From CADEED01 sp046733635 (GTDB lineage Bacteria > Pseudomonadota > Gammaproteobacteria > Steroidobacterales > Steroidobacteraceae): DNA of 21,606 bases. The notes beneath the pieces are model-generated. The model was not told the DNA's origin and searched no databases. It was given only the letters and a program-made list of their open reading frames with translations. The stretch spans positions 1 to 21,606 of the forward strand of contig JBKPPO010000255.1 in the NCBI GenBank assembly GCA_046733635.1, given 5' to 3'. The position numbers and the translations under genes are program-made. Shown here piece by piece: positions 1-6,305 of the stretch; within the stretch, counting starts at the first letter, position 1, and every line of letters begins with the position of its first letter.

Positions 1-437
1 GTCGAGTCTTTTCCTTCGCTGTCGAGGGACCAGCGCCGGCCGTGTTCATCCAGGCGGAACTCGCTGCAGCGGGTGTCCACACGCGTCTCGCCTTCGACAC
101 CGGAGACTCGAGCGATCGCGACATACCCCAGGCGATCCGCAGAGCGTTGCACCTCGAGGCGATAGTGATCGCCTGCGGACAGCCGCTTCACTGCGAGCCC
201 GGCCGGAGACTGGGCGAACGCCTGTGCGTCATCCGCGTACACCGCGGCTTCCGCGAAATGTTTGTCCTGCGCCGCCTGCACCGCGAGCAGCGCGTCCACT
301 GCGGCATCGCGCCGTTCGCGCAGTTCATGGTTTCGCCAGAGCGGCACCGCCACGGCGGCCAGAACCACGAGCGCAACCAGGCCCGTGAGGATCTCGATCA
401 CAGTGAAGCCGTTCGGCGGAGGTGCTCTGGCCGTCAT
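1..437 (-). CDS. pilE: Type IV pilin-like protein PilE (3' end outside window)
   Basis: This is the 5' part of a type IV (minor) pilin; 145 codons are visible and the frame is open to the window edge. Translating the minus strand from the ATG at 437 gives a short basic, Pro-rich leader ending PNG, followed by FTVIEIL. That is a class III prepilin peptidase site with Phe+1 and Glu+5, followed by a hydrophobic helix (about residues 18-33). The rest looks like a PilE globular domain, with a late Cys followed by an LDEHG-type stretch resembling the pilin C-terminal disulphide region. The start codon overlaps the stop of the upstream pilX-like gene (ATGA, 434-437), so the two are probably translationally coupled. 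PilE is a minor or major subunit made in the inner membrane and assembled in the pilus. Family assignment is good; the exact subtype (PilE, ComP-like) is inferred from gene order. Confidence 0.8.
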   Translation of the reverse strand, partial: MTARAPPPNGFTVIEILTGLVALVVLAAVAVPLWRNHELRERRDAAVDALLAVQAAQDKHFAEAAVYADDAQAFAQSPAGLAVKRLSAGDHYRLEVQRSADRLGYVAIARVSGVEGETRVDTRCSEFRLDEHGRRWSLDSEGKDS

Positions 438-964
438 GGTCGCGGCAGTCGTTGCCAGGCCAGGCGGCGCCACTCGCCCGCGCGCAGGCAGCGCGTGCCC
501 GGCAAGGCGGGTTCGCATGCGGAGGCCATCGCGGGAAAACTCACCGGCACCACGTGCATCACGATCGCGCGTTGACGGTCCCAGGCGCCGCGGGAAGCGT
601 GGCCGGTGCTCAGGATCTCGAAGTGCGCCCCCGCGAGCGACTCATGCGGCTCTTGTGGCAGCCCGAGCTCGAAGCCGAGGAAACGTGTGCTGGTTTCGAA
701 TCGCGCTCGCGATCCGGGTAGTGAGGCGTCGATGTCGCCGGAATGCGGGCCGGAGACGGTGGTGGGATCGGAAGCGGTCACGATACGGCTGAGGGCGGAT
801 TCGATGCCGGCGCTCGCGGCGGACGCGGCATTCTCGCGAAACCGGTCGTTGTGCGCCAGTTGCAATTCCACGCGCGCGGCACCGGCGCCCGACAGCGCGA
901 GCAGCATCACCAGCGACAACAGGATGAGGCCGACGATCAGGACGCTTCCGCGGGACGAGGTCAC
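434..964 (-). CDS. pilX: Type IV pilus minor pilin PilX
   Basis: A 176-residue protein that starts at a GTG overlapping the pilW stop (GTGA, 961-964). The N-terminus (MTSSRGSVLIVGLILL) matches the PilX N-terminal pattern: a short leader ending in Gly, then a hydrophobic segment without the Glu+5 of ordinary pilins. This is typical of PilX and GspK-like tip subunits. The remainder is a globular domain with few recognisable motifs; two Cys near the C-terminus (ACEPALPGTRCL) could form a disulphide. In the family, PilX joins PilV, PilW and PilE in a minor-pilin complex that primes pilus assembly and promotes aggregation. Position between pilW and pilE supports the call. Usual PilX length is about 150-200 residues, so it looks intact. 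Confidence 0.85.
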   Translation of the reverse strand: MTSSRGSVLIVGLILLSLVMLLALSGAGAARVELQLAHNDRFRENAASAASAGIESALSRIVTASDPTTVSGPHSGDIDASLPGSRARFETSTRFLGFELGLPQEPHESLAGAHFEILSTGHASRGAWDRQRAIVMHVVPVSFPAMASACEPALPGTRCLRAGEWRRLAWQRLPRP

Positions 965-1917
965 GGATTGCGCAGGGTAACGAGGCGTTGCATGAGCACG
1001 CGGCGTTGTGCCGCCTCGGCGGCGCCCGGAGTGAAATGCGTGTTGGCATAGTGGAGCGCGCGATCATCGTGATACCCGGACTCGGTGACGTCCGCGCGCA
1101 CGCGCAACCACAGCCGCACGGCGACCACGCGTTCTTCCGGCGCGAGCGGCGCGCCTGCGGCCGCGGTGCGAAAACGGACTTCGCCCGAGTCCTCACGCGC
1201 CACCCGCAGTTCCACCTGCAGGTCTTCGACACCCGGCATGACCTCTTCGTCGCGAAACTGCGCGGAGCCACGCGATTCGGTGAGCGCCTTCACGCGTAGC
1301 GCGGGCCAATCCGGACGATCCACCGAGCCGTTCGCGATGTAGTACGTGCGCACTTCCAGGTCGCGAACCTCGTGCACGTCATCGAGCGGTCCGGGCGCGA
1401 GTCCGTCGGCGAACAACATGAGCGGAATCGTGCTCATGGCCGTGGAGTACACCTGGAGTCGTCCCGCTCGAGGCGCCGAGCGTTCGGCCGACGCATGCCG
1501 CAGGGTGAGGGTATCGGCCGTGGCGCTGGCGCCTCGCGCCGTGGCCGCCGGAAGGCAATCGAAGGCGTCCGCGGCCGCCGGATAGCCGTTGTCCGAACCC
1601 GTGACGGATCGCGCCAGATCCACCGCGAAATCGGCGCCGCAGTCCCGCGCGCCCGGTGGCAGCGCAGAGGCGAGCTGCACGGCGTCGGCCGGACGGAAAC
1701 CGTAGAAGCCTGCGTGTTCGATGTCCGAGGCGATGACGTCGAGTGCCTGGCGAGCGGCGTCCTGCACGCGCGTGAGGCTTTCGTGTGTGGCGTAGTCGTG
1801 GCGGCAGCGCTGCAGCACCAGCACGAAGGCGGCGAGGAGCCCCAGACCGAGTCCCACGGCGACCAGGATCTCCACGAGGCTGAATCCAGCGGAGCGTCGT
1901 TGCCGATGAACGCGCAC
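961..1917 (-). CDS. pilW: Type IV pilus minor pilin PilW
   Basis: A 318-residue PilW-family protein. The GTG start at 1917 gives a basic leader and a canonical prepilin site, SAG followed by FSLVEILVAVGLG (Glu+5 present), then the transmembrane helix. A conserved block follows, with VQDAARQALDVIASDIEHAGFYGF, seen in PilW proteins as 'ar.al..l..dir.AGf.G'. The length fits PilW, which is the largest of the minor pilins here. It lies three bases after the pilV stop and overlaps pilX by four bases, so the genes form one transcription and translation unit. PilW is expected to work in the tip-priming complex with PilV, PilX and FimT/FimU. No frameshift or truncation is visible. Confidence 0.88.
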   Translation of the reverse strand: MRVHRQRRSAGFSLVEILVAVGLGLGLLAAFVLVLQRCRHDYATHESLTRVQDAARQALDVIASDIEHAGFYGFRPADAVQLASALPPGARDCGADFAVDLARSVTGSDNGYPAAADAFDCLPAATARGASATADTLTLRHASAERSAPRAGRLQVYSTAMSTIPLMLFADGLAPGPLDDVHEVRDLEVRTYYIANGSVDRPDWPALRVKALTESRGSAQFRDEEVMPGVEDLQVELRVAREDSGEVRFRTAAAGAPLAPEERVVAVRLWLRVRADVTESGYHDDRALHYANTHFTPGAAEAAQRRVLMQRLVTLRNP

Positions 1918-1920
1918 GCT

Positions 1921-2367
1921 TCAGCCCGCCACCGGCGTCTGCGCGAACACGGTCAGGGGGACCTCCAGTGTCGCGACCTCTCCCTGGGCGTCAGAGTCTC
2001 GCAAGCGGAGCGAGATGAGGTATCGACCCGGGCTCGCGGGGCCGGTGGCGGGCAGGAAATCGATGGAGGCTCGGGGGTCCCTCCCGGGAAACAGTCGTTC
2101 CGCGGCTTGCTGGAACGCCGCGAGTTCCGCGGCGCCTTCCGATCCCGGTGTGAGCGAGAACCGCACCCCGGCGAGCAGGTGCAGGCGTACGTTTTCGGCG
2201 GCATCGGCGACCAGTGCTGTCGCCGCACTGGCCATGAGAGCCCGGCTCTGCTCGCGCAGTCCCGCGAGCAGCAGCCCGGCCGAACCGAGCAATCCCACGG
2301 ACAACACCGCGAGCGCCACCAGCACTTCCAATAGCGAAAGGCCGCGTTCCGAGCTCAGGCGACGCAT
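1921..2367 (-). CDS. pilV: Type IV pilus modification/minor pilin PilV
   Basis: The ATG at 2367 gives a 148-residue protein beginning MRRLSSERG, followed by LSLLEVLVALAVLSVGLLG, the characteristic PilV prepilin site and transmembrane helix (Glu+5 present). A longer upstream reading frame exists, but it would put about 30 low-complexity Arg-rich residues before the leader, so I reject that start. The C-terminal half ends in a beta-rich segment (LISLRLRD, LEVPLTVF). The first 13 bases overlap the end of the fimT/gspH gene. In Pseudomonas, PilV is a minor pilin needed for initiation of pilus assembly. Order fimT-pilV-pilW-pilX matches the usual minor pilin operon. Confidence 0.87.
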   Translation of the reverse strand: MRRLSSERGLSLLEVLVALAVLSVGLLGSAGLLLAGLREQSRALMASAATALVADAAENVRLHLLAGVRFSLTPGSEGAAELAAFQQAAERLFPGRDPRASIDFLPATGPASPGRYLISLRLRDSDAQGEVATLEVPLTVFAQTPVAG

Positions 2368-2882
2368 GCGTCCCCCGCAGGTCGATCCACACGTGCGCGG
2401 CCGCCCTGACTGATCACGATGGCGCGTGGCGAGGCGATCCGCTGGCGATCGCAAATAGTTAGAGTGCCGGTGCTCGCGGAGAACGAGTGCGGCCAGAACC
2501 GGAGCTGTGAACGGGTGGCGTGGACCTCGATGTCCGGCGGCAGGGATTGCCCGGCCAGCGGCTCACGGGCTGCGCCCGATTCGAGGAAAGACCGCCATGC
2601 GGTGCCAGCGCGCGCCGCACCCAGGCAACCTCCGGAGGCATCCGCGATGCAGAACATGCCGGGACGCGACTCCAGGATGCTGGCGGCGCGCGATTGCTGC
2701 AGCCCGGCCAGCAGATCGAAGGTGGCCGTGCGAACCGCGGCCTGCCGCTGGCTGGCCCGGAAGCTCGGAACCGACATCCCCGCGAGCAACGCCAGCAGCG
2801 CCAGGCCGATACACAGCTCCGCCATGGTGAGCCCCCGGCTGTGTCCGCGGCTGTGCCTCTCGCTGCTCCGGGGAAGTTTCAT
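2355..2882 (-). CDS. fimT: GspH/FimT family pseudopilin
   Basis: A 175-residue pseudopilin of the GspH/FimT/FimU family, starting at the ATG at 2882. The leader MKLPRSSERHSRGHSRG is followed by LTMAELCIGLALLALLAGMSVPSF. It therefore has a Gly before the cleavage site, Glu+5, the long hydrophobic helix, and the 'P.f' that typically ends it. Next comes a region with TFDLLAGLQQSRAASILES, the usual 'l...l..aRseAi' helix of FimT. Four Cys sit in the globular domain. It is first in the minor-pilin operon. I see no Shine-Dalgarno sequence; a CAGAAT hexamer lies six bases before the ATG on the minus strand. FimU-type proteins connect the tip complex to the pilus shaft; the exact FimT versus FimU role is not decidable here. 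Confidence 0.82.
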   Translation of the reverse strand: MKLPRSSERHSRGHSRGLTMAELCIGLALLALLAGMSVPSFRASQRQAAVRTATFDLLAGLQQSRAASILESRPGMFCIADASGGCLGAARAGTAWRSFLESGAAREPLAGQSLPPDIEVHATRSQLRFWPHSFSASTGTLTICDRQRIASPRAIVISQGGRARVDRPAGDACVA

Positions 2883-2920
2883 GCCCCGATTCTGTGGCGC
2901 GCGAGGAGTAGGGGTGATGT

Positions 2921-2951
2921 CGCAAAACCGCTGTATTCGTGGTGTTTTGCG
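2921..2951. promoter_or_regulatory. Perfect 8-bp dyad, candidate operator
   Basis: CGCAAAAC (2921-2928) and its exact complement GTTTTGCG (2944-2951) are separated by 15 bp, giving half-site centres 23 bp apart, about two helical turns. The dyad lies in the 104-bp region between the divergent fimT operon and the fur-like gene. It directly abuts the candidate -35 hexamer of the latter. That position would suit repression, for example autoregulation by the Fur-family protein. The regulator is inferred, not shown. Confidence 0.45.
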
Positions 2952-2979
2952 TTGCCGGCGCAGGGACGGCGCGTATACT
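2952..2979 (+). promoter_or_regulatory. Candidate sigma-70 promoter of the fur-like gene
   Basis: TTGCCG (2952-2957), a 16-bp spacer and TATACT (2974-2979) form a plausible -35/-10 pair; the -10 matches TATAAT at five of six positions. The predicted transcription start is at or next to the ATG at 2987, and no Shine-Dalgarno sequence is present, so the mRNA may be leaderless. Confidence 0.5.
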
Positions 2980-2986
2980 CGCGGCC

Positions 2987-3421
2987 ATGTCAATGACGGA
3001 ACTCGATAACGGTGTCGTCGAGAACCTCAGCCAGCGGCTCCTGGGCCACGGTGTCCGGCCCACCGCTCAGCGGCTTCGTATCGCCTCCCTGTTACTCGGA
3101 CGCCCGCAGCACCTCTCGGCCGAGCAAGTACTCGCCGGCCTGCGAAATCAGGGCATGCGCGTCTCCAAGGCGACGATCTACAACACACTGAACCTGTTCG
3201 CGGCCTCGGGCCTGATCCGGCAGTTGTCCGTGGGTGACGATCGCTGCTGGTTCGATTCGAACACCGACGCGCACTACCACTTCCACGACCTGGACTCGGG
3301 CGCTCTCATGGACGTCTCGGTTCGCGACGTGGAGTTCCAGCGCTTGCCGGAGCCGCCGCCCGGCATGCAGGTCGACGGCATCGAGCTCATCATCCGGCTG
3401 CGTCGCAAATCGGCCGCCTGA
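2987..3421 (+). CDS. Fur-family transcriptional regulator, Irr-like
   Basis: A 144-residue Fur-family metal-responsive repressor. The winged helix spans about residues 10-85, with the typical RPTAQRLRIASLLL, HLSAEQVLAGL and KATIYNTLNLFAASGLIRQL blocks. The dimerisation domain holds an HYHFHD motif after the WFDSNT stretch. The CxxC pairs of structural-zinc Fur proteins are missing: where Fur has a C..C..G, this protein has LDSGALMD. That pattern resembles Irr, the iron/haem-responsive branch best known from alphaproteobacteria. I see no Cys-Pro haem regulatory motif near the N-terminus. The chosen start, the first ATG of MSMTEL, sits seven bases after a good -10 box; a second ATG two codons later is possible. 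It is divergent from the pilin operon. A Fur, Zur or PerR identity cannot be fixed from sequence alone. Confidence 0.85.
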   Translation: MSMTELDNGVVENLSQRLLGHGVRPTAQRLRIASLLLGRPQHLSAEQVLAGLRNQGMRVSKATIYNTLNLFAASGLIRQLSVGDDRCWFDSNTDAHYHFHDLDSGALMDVSVRDVEFQRLPEPPPGMQVDGIELIIRLRRKSAA

Positions 3422-3468
3422 ACCGCCGCAAGAGCCGGTTTCCAGAGAAATTTTCAGCCTGCCGGAGC

Positions 3469-3497
3469 TTCCCAGACCCTCCGGCCGCCATTAGAAT
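3469..3497 (+). promoter_or_regulatory. Candidate promoter of tRNA-Thr
   Basis: TTCCCA (3469-3474), a 17-bp spacer and TAGAAT (3492-3497; five of six matches to TATAAT) precede the tRNA. Transcription would begin near 3504, leaving about 20 bases of 5' leader for RNase P. A GC-rich stretch (GCGCGCCC) follows the -10 box, which is common at stringently controlled stable-RNA promoters. Confidence 0.55.
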
Positions 3498-3524
3498 GCG
3501 CGCCCTCCAAGGCTAAGGTTCCAA

Positions 3525-3600
3525 GCCCTCTTAGCTCAGCTGGTAGAGCACCTCATTCGTAATGAGGGGGTCATCTGTTCGAATCAGATAGAGGGCACCA
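3525..3600 (+). tRNA. tRNA-Thr (anticodon CGT)
   Basis: A 76-base cloverleaf can be drawn. The acceptor stem GCCCTCT pairs with AGAGGGC. The D arm is GCTC...GAGC, and the anticodon stem is CCTCA/TGAGG with loop TTCGTAA. The anticodon CGT (3558-3560) reads ACG threonine codons. The T arm is ATCTG/CAGAT with loop TTCGAAT. The discriminator A and an encoded CCA end at 3600. The gene lies six bases before the GTG of an LpxL-type acyltransferase and is probably co-transcribed with it. Confidence 0.95.
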
Positions 3601-3609
3601 CTTCCGGTG
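3591..3609 (+). promoter_or_regulatory. Possible ribosome binding site inside the tRNA acceptor stem
   Basis: The only Shine-Dalgarno-like bases before the acyltransferase GTG (3607-3609) are GAGG(G) at 3591-3595. These are the 3' strand of the tRNA acceptor stem, with about 12 bases of spacing, slightly longer than usual. An in-frame TAG at 3589-3591 excludes any start further upstream. If used, folding and 3' processing of the tRNA would compete with translation of the gene. Confidence 0.35.
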
Positions 3610-4485
3610 AACGAGCACCTCCCCAAGAACTCGTTGTGGATCCGCGTCCTCTCGCGAGTTCCGCTTTCCATCTGGTACCCGATCGCGCGTTTCCTCGCCT
3701 GGATGGCCTGGAAGGTCACGCCTTACCGCCGCCACGTCGTGCTCGCGAATCTCCAGGCCAGCTTTCCGGAATGGGATCCGGCCCAGCGTGAAATCGTGAT
3801 CCGCGACTACTACCGCGGCTTCGCGGACATGCTGGTGGAGACCATGCGCAGCCTCCGGCTCACACCCGAAGAATTGCTCGAGCGCGTTCGCCTGCTGAAT
3901 CCCGGCATGGTGCGCGACGAGATCGCAAAAGGCCGGCCGGTGCTGTTGGTCGCTGCCCACCAGGCGAACTGGGAGTGGATGCTGCTGGCCCTGTCGACGC
4001 AACTCGGCGTCCCCGTGGACGCGGCGTACAAGCCGCTCGTCGACAGCTGGGCCGAGATCGAGATGCGCAAGCTCCGCAGCCGGCTGGGCGCACGGCTCAT
4101 CCCCGCGCAGGAGTTGTTGGGCGACATCATCCGCCAGCGCAATGCGCCGCGCGCCATCGCCATGGTCGCCGACCAGGAGCCCGTGACGAGCGAGCGCAAG
4201 CAGTGGATCCGCTTCCTCAATCGCGACACCGCGTTTTTCCTCGGGCCCGAGGAGATCACGCGCGCCACGAAATACGCATCGTTCTTCGTGAAACTGCGGC
4301 GCGTGTCGCGTGGCCACTATGAGGTCGAGTTCGTGCCGCTGGCGCGCGCGGCCGAACCGCTCGAGAGCGGCGAGCTGACCGGCCGGTACGCGCGGCTCGT
4401 GGAAGAACAGATCCGTTCGGCTCCCGCCGACTGGCCCTGGTCGCACAAGCGGTGGAAGCTCAAGAAGCCGCTGTACGGCAACTAG
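3607..4485 (+). CDS. LpxL/HtrB-family lysophospholipid acyltransferase
   Basis: A 292-residue inner-membrane acyltransferase of the LpxL/LpxM (HtrB/MsbB) family, which adds secondary acyl chains from acyl-ACP to the lipid A precursor at the cytoplasmic face. The N-terminal hydrophobic segment (about residues 17-36) is followed by the family's RRHVVLANLQASFPE block. The catalytic HX4E motif is present as HQANWE (His118, Glu123). Further family blocks are MVADQEP and FFLGPEEITRATKY, and it ends with the expected PADWPWSHKRWK. The length is slightly shorter than E. coli LpxL (about 306 residues) but complete. The GTG start is fixed by an upstream in-frame stop inside the tRNA and gives the normal family N-terminus. 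Which acyl position or chain it handles cannot be told from sequence. Confidence 0.9.
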   Translation: MNEHLPKNSLWIRVLSRVPLSIWYPIARFLAWMAWKVTPYRRHVVLANLQASFPEWDPAQREIVIRDYYRGFADMLVETMRSLRLTPEELLERVRLLNPGMVRDEIAKGRPVLLVAAHQANWEWMLLALSTQLGVPVDAAYKPLVDSWAEIEMRKLRSRLGARLIPAQELLGDIIRQRNAPRAIAMVADQEPVTSERKQWIRFLNRDTAFFLGPEEITRATKYASFFVKLRRVSRGHYEVEFVPLARAAEPLESGELTGRYARLVEEQIRSAPADWPWSHKRWKLKKPLYGN

Positions 4486-4504
4486 CGACGCGCTTCGACT
4501 AGTT
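4480..4504 (+). terminator. Hairpin over the acyltransferase stop codon
   Basis: AACTAG (4480-4485) pairs perfectly with CTAGTT (4499-4504), and CGA with TCG inside, with one bulged A and a six-base loop. It covers the TAG stop. There is no U-rich tail, so it may be only a weak terminator or a 3'-end stabiliser. Confidence 0.3.
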
Positions 4505-4561
4505 TGGCAGCGCGCGATTTGACCTAACACGGCTGCGCGGGCGCGAGTCGCCCGGTCCGTA

Positions 4562-4579
4562 CGTCGCCGCCCGGCGACG
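4562..4579 (+). promoter_or_regulatory. GC hairpin before the EAL gene start
   Basis: CGTCGCC (4562-4568), loop GCCC, GGCGACG (4573-4579) forms a seven-pair GC-rich stem ending three bases before the ATG at 4583. It would hinder initiation at 4583 and therefore slightly favours the alternative in-frame ATG at 4619. Confidence 0.3.
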
Positions 4580-4582
4580 ACG

Positions 4583-5995
4583 ATGTCGCTGGCGGGAACC
4601 CGTAACGTGTTCCCCACGATGACCAACCACGGCGACCATGAAACTCCCGCTACGTTGCTCGCGCCGCTGGCGCGGGGCCTCGTCCGACGCTCTCTCGAAA
4701 TCCTGTCCCTGTCGATCCACGACGACAAGGGGCGGCCGCTCTGGTCGAGCGGCGATTTCCTGCTCGCGGAGGATCATGCGCTGATCGCCGAAGTGGTCGA
4801 GGAATCGTGCATCGAGATTGGGCATGACGTGCGTGGGCCAGACTGCGGCCTGTGGTGGGAGAGCGCAGATACCGCCCGCGCACGTTGTGCCCTGCCTGTT
4901 CATGAGCACGGCGAATTCCGCGGCGTACTGCTGCTGGCGTTCGCGGGGCTCACCTGCGGCGATGAAGATCGCGTGGCGCGCGTGGCCGAACTCGAACCCG
5001 TGCTGCCCGTGATCGCGCGCGCGATCCGATTGTTGAGCCCGGTGGCGGCGGATGAGGCGCATCCTGAGGCGACCTCGTCCGCCGCTTCCCTTGCGGATGA
5101 GGACATCGTCCTGGCCACGCTGGAATTCGCGAGCGCGGGGCCCGACGACACGCTCGCGCAGGATCTGGCGCTGCTGGCGCGCGAAGAGCGGCTCATGACG
5201 CTGATCGACTCGGCGTTGCGCAACGACGAGTTCGAACTCCACCTGCAACCCATCGTGAGCCTGCGCGAGGATCCGGCGGCCGGCAGTGGCCCGCTGATCG
5301 TCGAGGTGCTGCTCCGTCTGCCTTCGCAAGAGCTCGGCGTGCTCGCCTCGCACCAGTTCCTGGACACCGCGGAGCGGAACGGAAGGATGCCCGCCATCGA
5401 CCGCTGGGTGATCCGCGCGCTGCTCGTCTGGATGCAGCGCAATCGGGAGCGCTGGGCCGACGCGAACGCGGTGTTCTCCGTGAACCTCTCCGGCAAGTCG
5501 GTAGTGCGACCGGACTTCCGCGACTATCTCGCGAGCTGCCTGGACAAGTCCGGGCTGCCGCTGACCTCGCTGCGCTTCGAGGTCTCGGAGCTCGACATGA
5601 GCCTGGCGCCGCAGGAGTTCTCGGCGCTCGCGCGCGCGCTCATCGATCGCGGTTGCGAGGTTTCGGTGGACAACGCGGGCACGGGAACCGGCCGCTTCGA
5701 GTTCCTGCGCGAAGTGAACGCGGACACGCTGAAGATAGACGGCTCGCTGGTGCAGGGCGCCTCCGATGACATCGTCTCGCGAGCTCGCATCAACGGTCTC
5801 GTGCACATGGCGGACACGCTGGGCATGCGTACGGTGGCCAGCCAGGTCGACACCACCGTGAAGTTGCGCGCCGTGACGCAACTCGGCGTGGACTACGTAC
5901 AGGGCAACCGCCTGCACGAGCCCGAACACATCGACGCCTTCGATTTCATCGAGTGCGGCATCCAGCGGCCATTGCCGCCGAGCCTGAGCGCGTGA
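4583..5995 (+). CDS. Degenerate EAL-domain protein (c-di-GMP phosphodiesterase family)
   Basis: A 470-residue protein with a C-terminal EAL domain (about residues 203-450). The N-terminal region (about 30-150) looks like a GAF-type sensor but is not firmly assigned. In the EAL domain the signature is EVL (Glu241) and Asn301, FEVSE, LKIDGS (Lys384) and the late QG (Gln440) are kept. However, the DDFGTG loop reads DNAGTG (second metal-binding Asp is Asn364). The EGVE motif reads SQVD, so the Glu expected to act as general base is Ser420. In characterised EAL enzymes these residues hold metal ions and activate water, so I infer little or no phosphodiesterase activity and a possible role as a c-di-GMP receptor or protein partner. 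No GGDEF domain is fused. No clear Shine-Dalgarno sequence is seen; ATG 4619 is the alternative start (458 residues). Confidence 0.85.
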   Translation: MSLAGTRNVFPTMTNHGDHETPATLLAPLARGLVRRSLEILSLSIHDDKGRPLWSSGDFLLAEDHALIAEVVEESCIEIGHDVRGPDCGLWWESADTARARCALPVHEHGEFRGVLLLAFAGLTCGDEDRVARVAELEPVLPVIARAIRLLSPVAADEAHPEATSSAASLADEDIVLATLEFASAGPDDTLAQDLALLAREERLMTLIDSALRNDEFELHLQPIVSLREDPAAGSGPLIVEVLLRLPSQELGVLASHQFLDTAERNGRMPAIDRWVIRALLVWMQRNRERWADANAVFSVNLSGKSVVRPDFRDYLASCLDKSGLPLTSLRFEVSELDMSLAPQEFSALARALIDRGCEVSVDNAGTGTGRFEFLREVNADTLKIDGSLVQGASDDIVSRARINGLVHMADTLGMRTVASQVDTTVKLRAVTQLGVDYVQGNRLHEPEHIDAFDFIECGIQRPLPPSLSA

Positions 5996-6077
5996 GGCCG
6001 GCGCGTAGGACGCGCCTCGCGAACAACGCGGTACTTCACCGCTGGGGCGGGGCAGGACCGTACGTGCAAGGTGCCGC

Positions 6078-6305
6078 ATGGCTAACAGGAAGAGAACGAA
6101 GCGCAAGGCTCCGTGGAATCGGGCGGCGCCCAAGGAAAGCACGCACCGCAAGCTGAGTCCGCGCCGCAAGGCATCGGCCAAGGCACGCGCGAAACGCGCC
6201 GGCAGACCTTACCCCAACCTGGTGGACAACATGCGCGCCGCGGCGAAAGGGCCGCGAAAGAAGAAGCGGGCGCGGAAGCGCAAGAAGTCGCGCGACAGTT
6301 CCTAG
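6078..6305 (+). CDS. Very basic 75-residue protein of unknown function
   Basis: A small protein with about 40% Lys plus Arg and a single ordered-looking core, AGRPYPNLVDNMRAA (residues 46-60), flanked by basic tails. The core resembles a motif I have seen in small conserved hypothetical proteins of proteobacteria and phages, but I cannot name the family with certainty. The ATG at 6078 has a good AAGGTG Shine-Dalgarno sequence at 6068-6073. The composition suggests nucleic acid binding (ribosome, RNA or DNA associated), which is inference. Its TAG stop shares the palindromic CTAG (6302-6305) with the stop of the convergent lysR gene. Few acidic residues occur outside the central part. No membrane segment or Cys is present. 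Confidence 0.65.
   Translation: MANRKRTKRKAPWNRAAPKESTHRKLSPRRKASAKARAKRAGRPYPNLVDNMRAAAKGPRKKKRARKRKKSRDSS

Noticed and set aside
42..575. Plus-strand frame at the left edge
   Set aside because: The minus strand encodes a pilin with a classical prepilin cleavage site; this frame is its shadow.
3571..4728. 385-codon minus-strand frame over the acyltransferase
   Set aside because: It runs antisense through the tRNA and the LpxL-type gene and lacks any family pattern.
4499..6181. 560-codon minus-strand frame opposite the EAL gene
   Set aside because: The plus strand holds the EAL domain; the antisense product has no motif and shadow-like composition.
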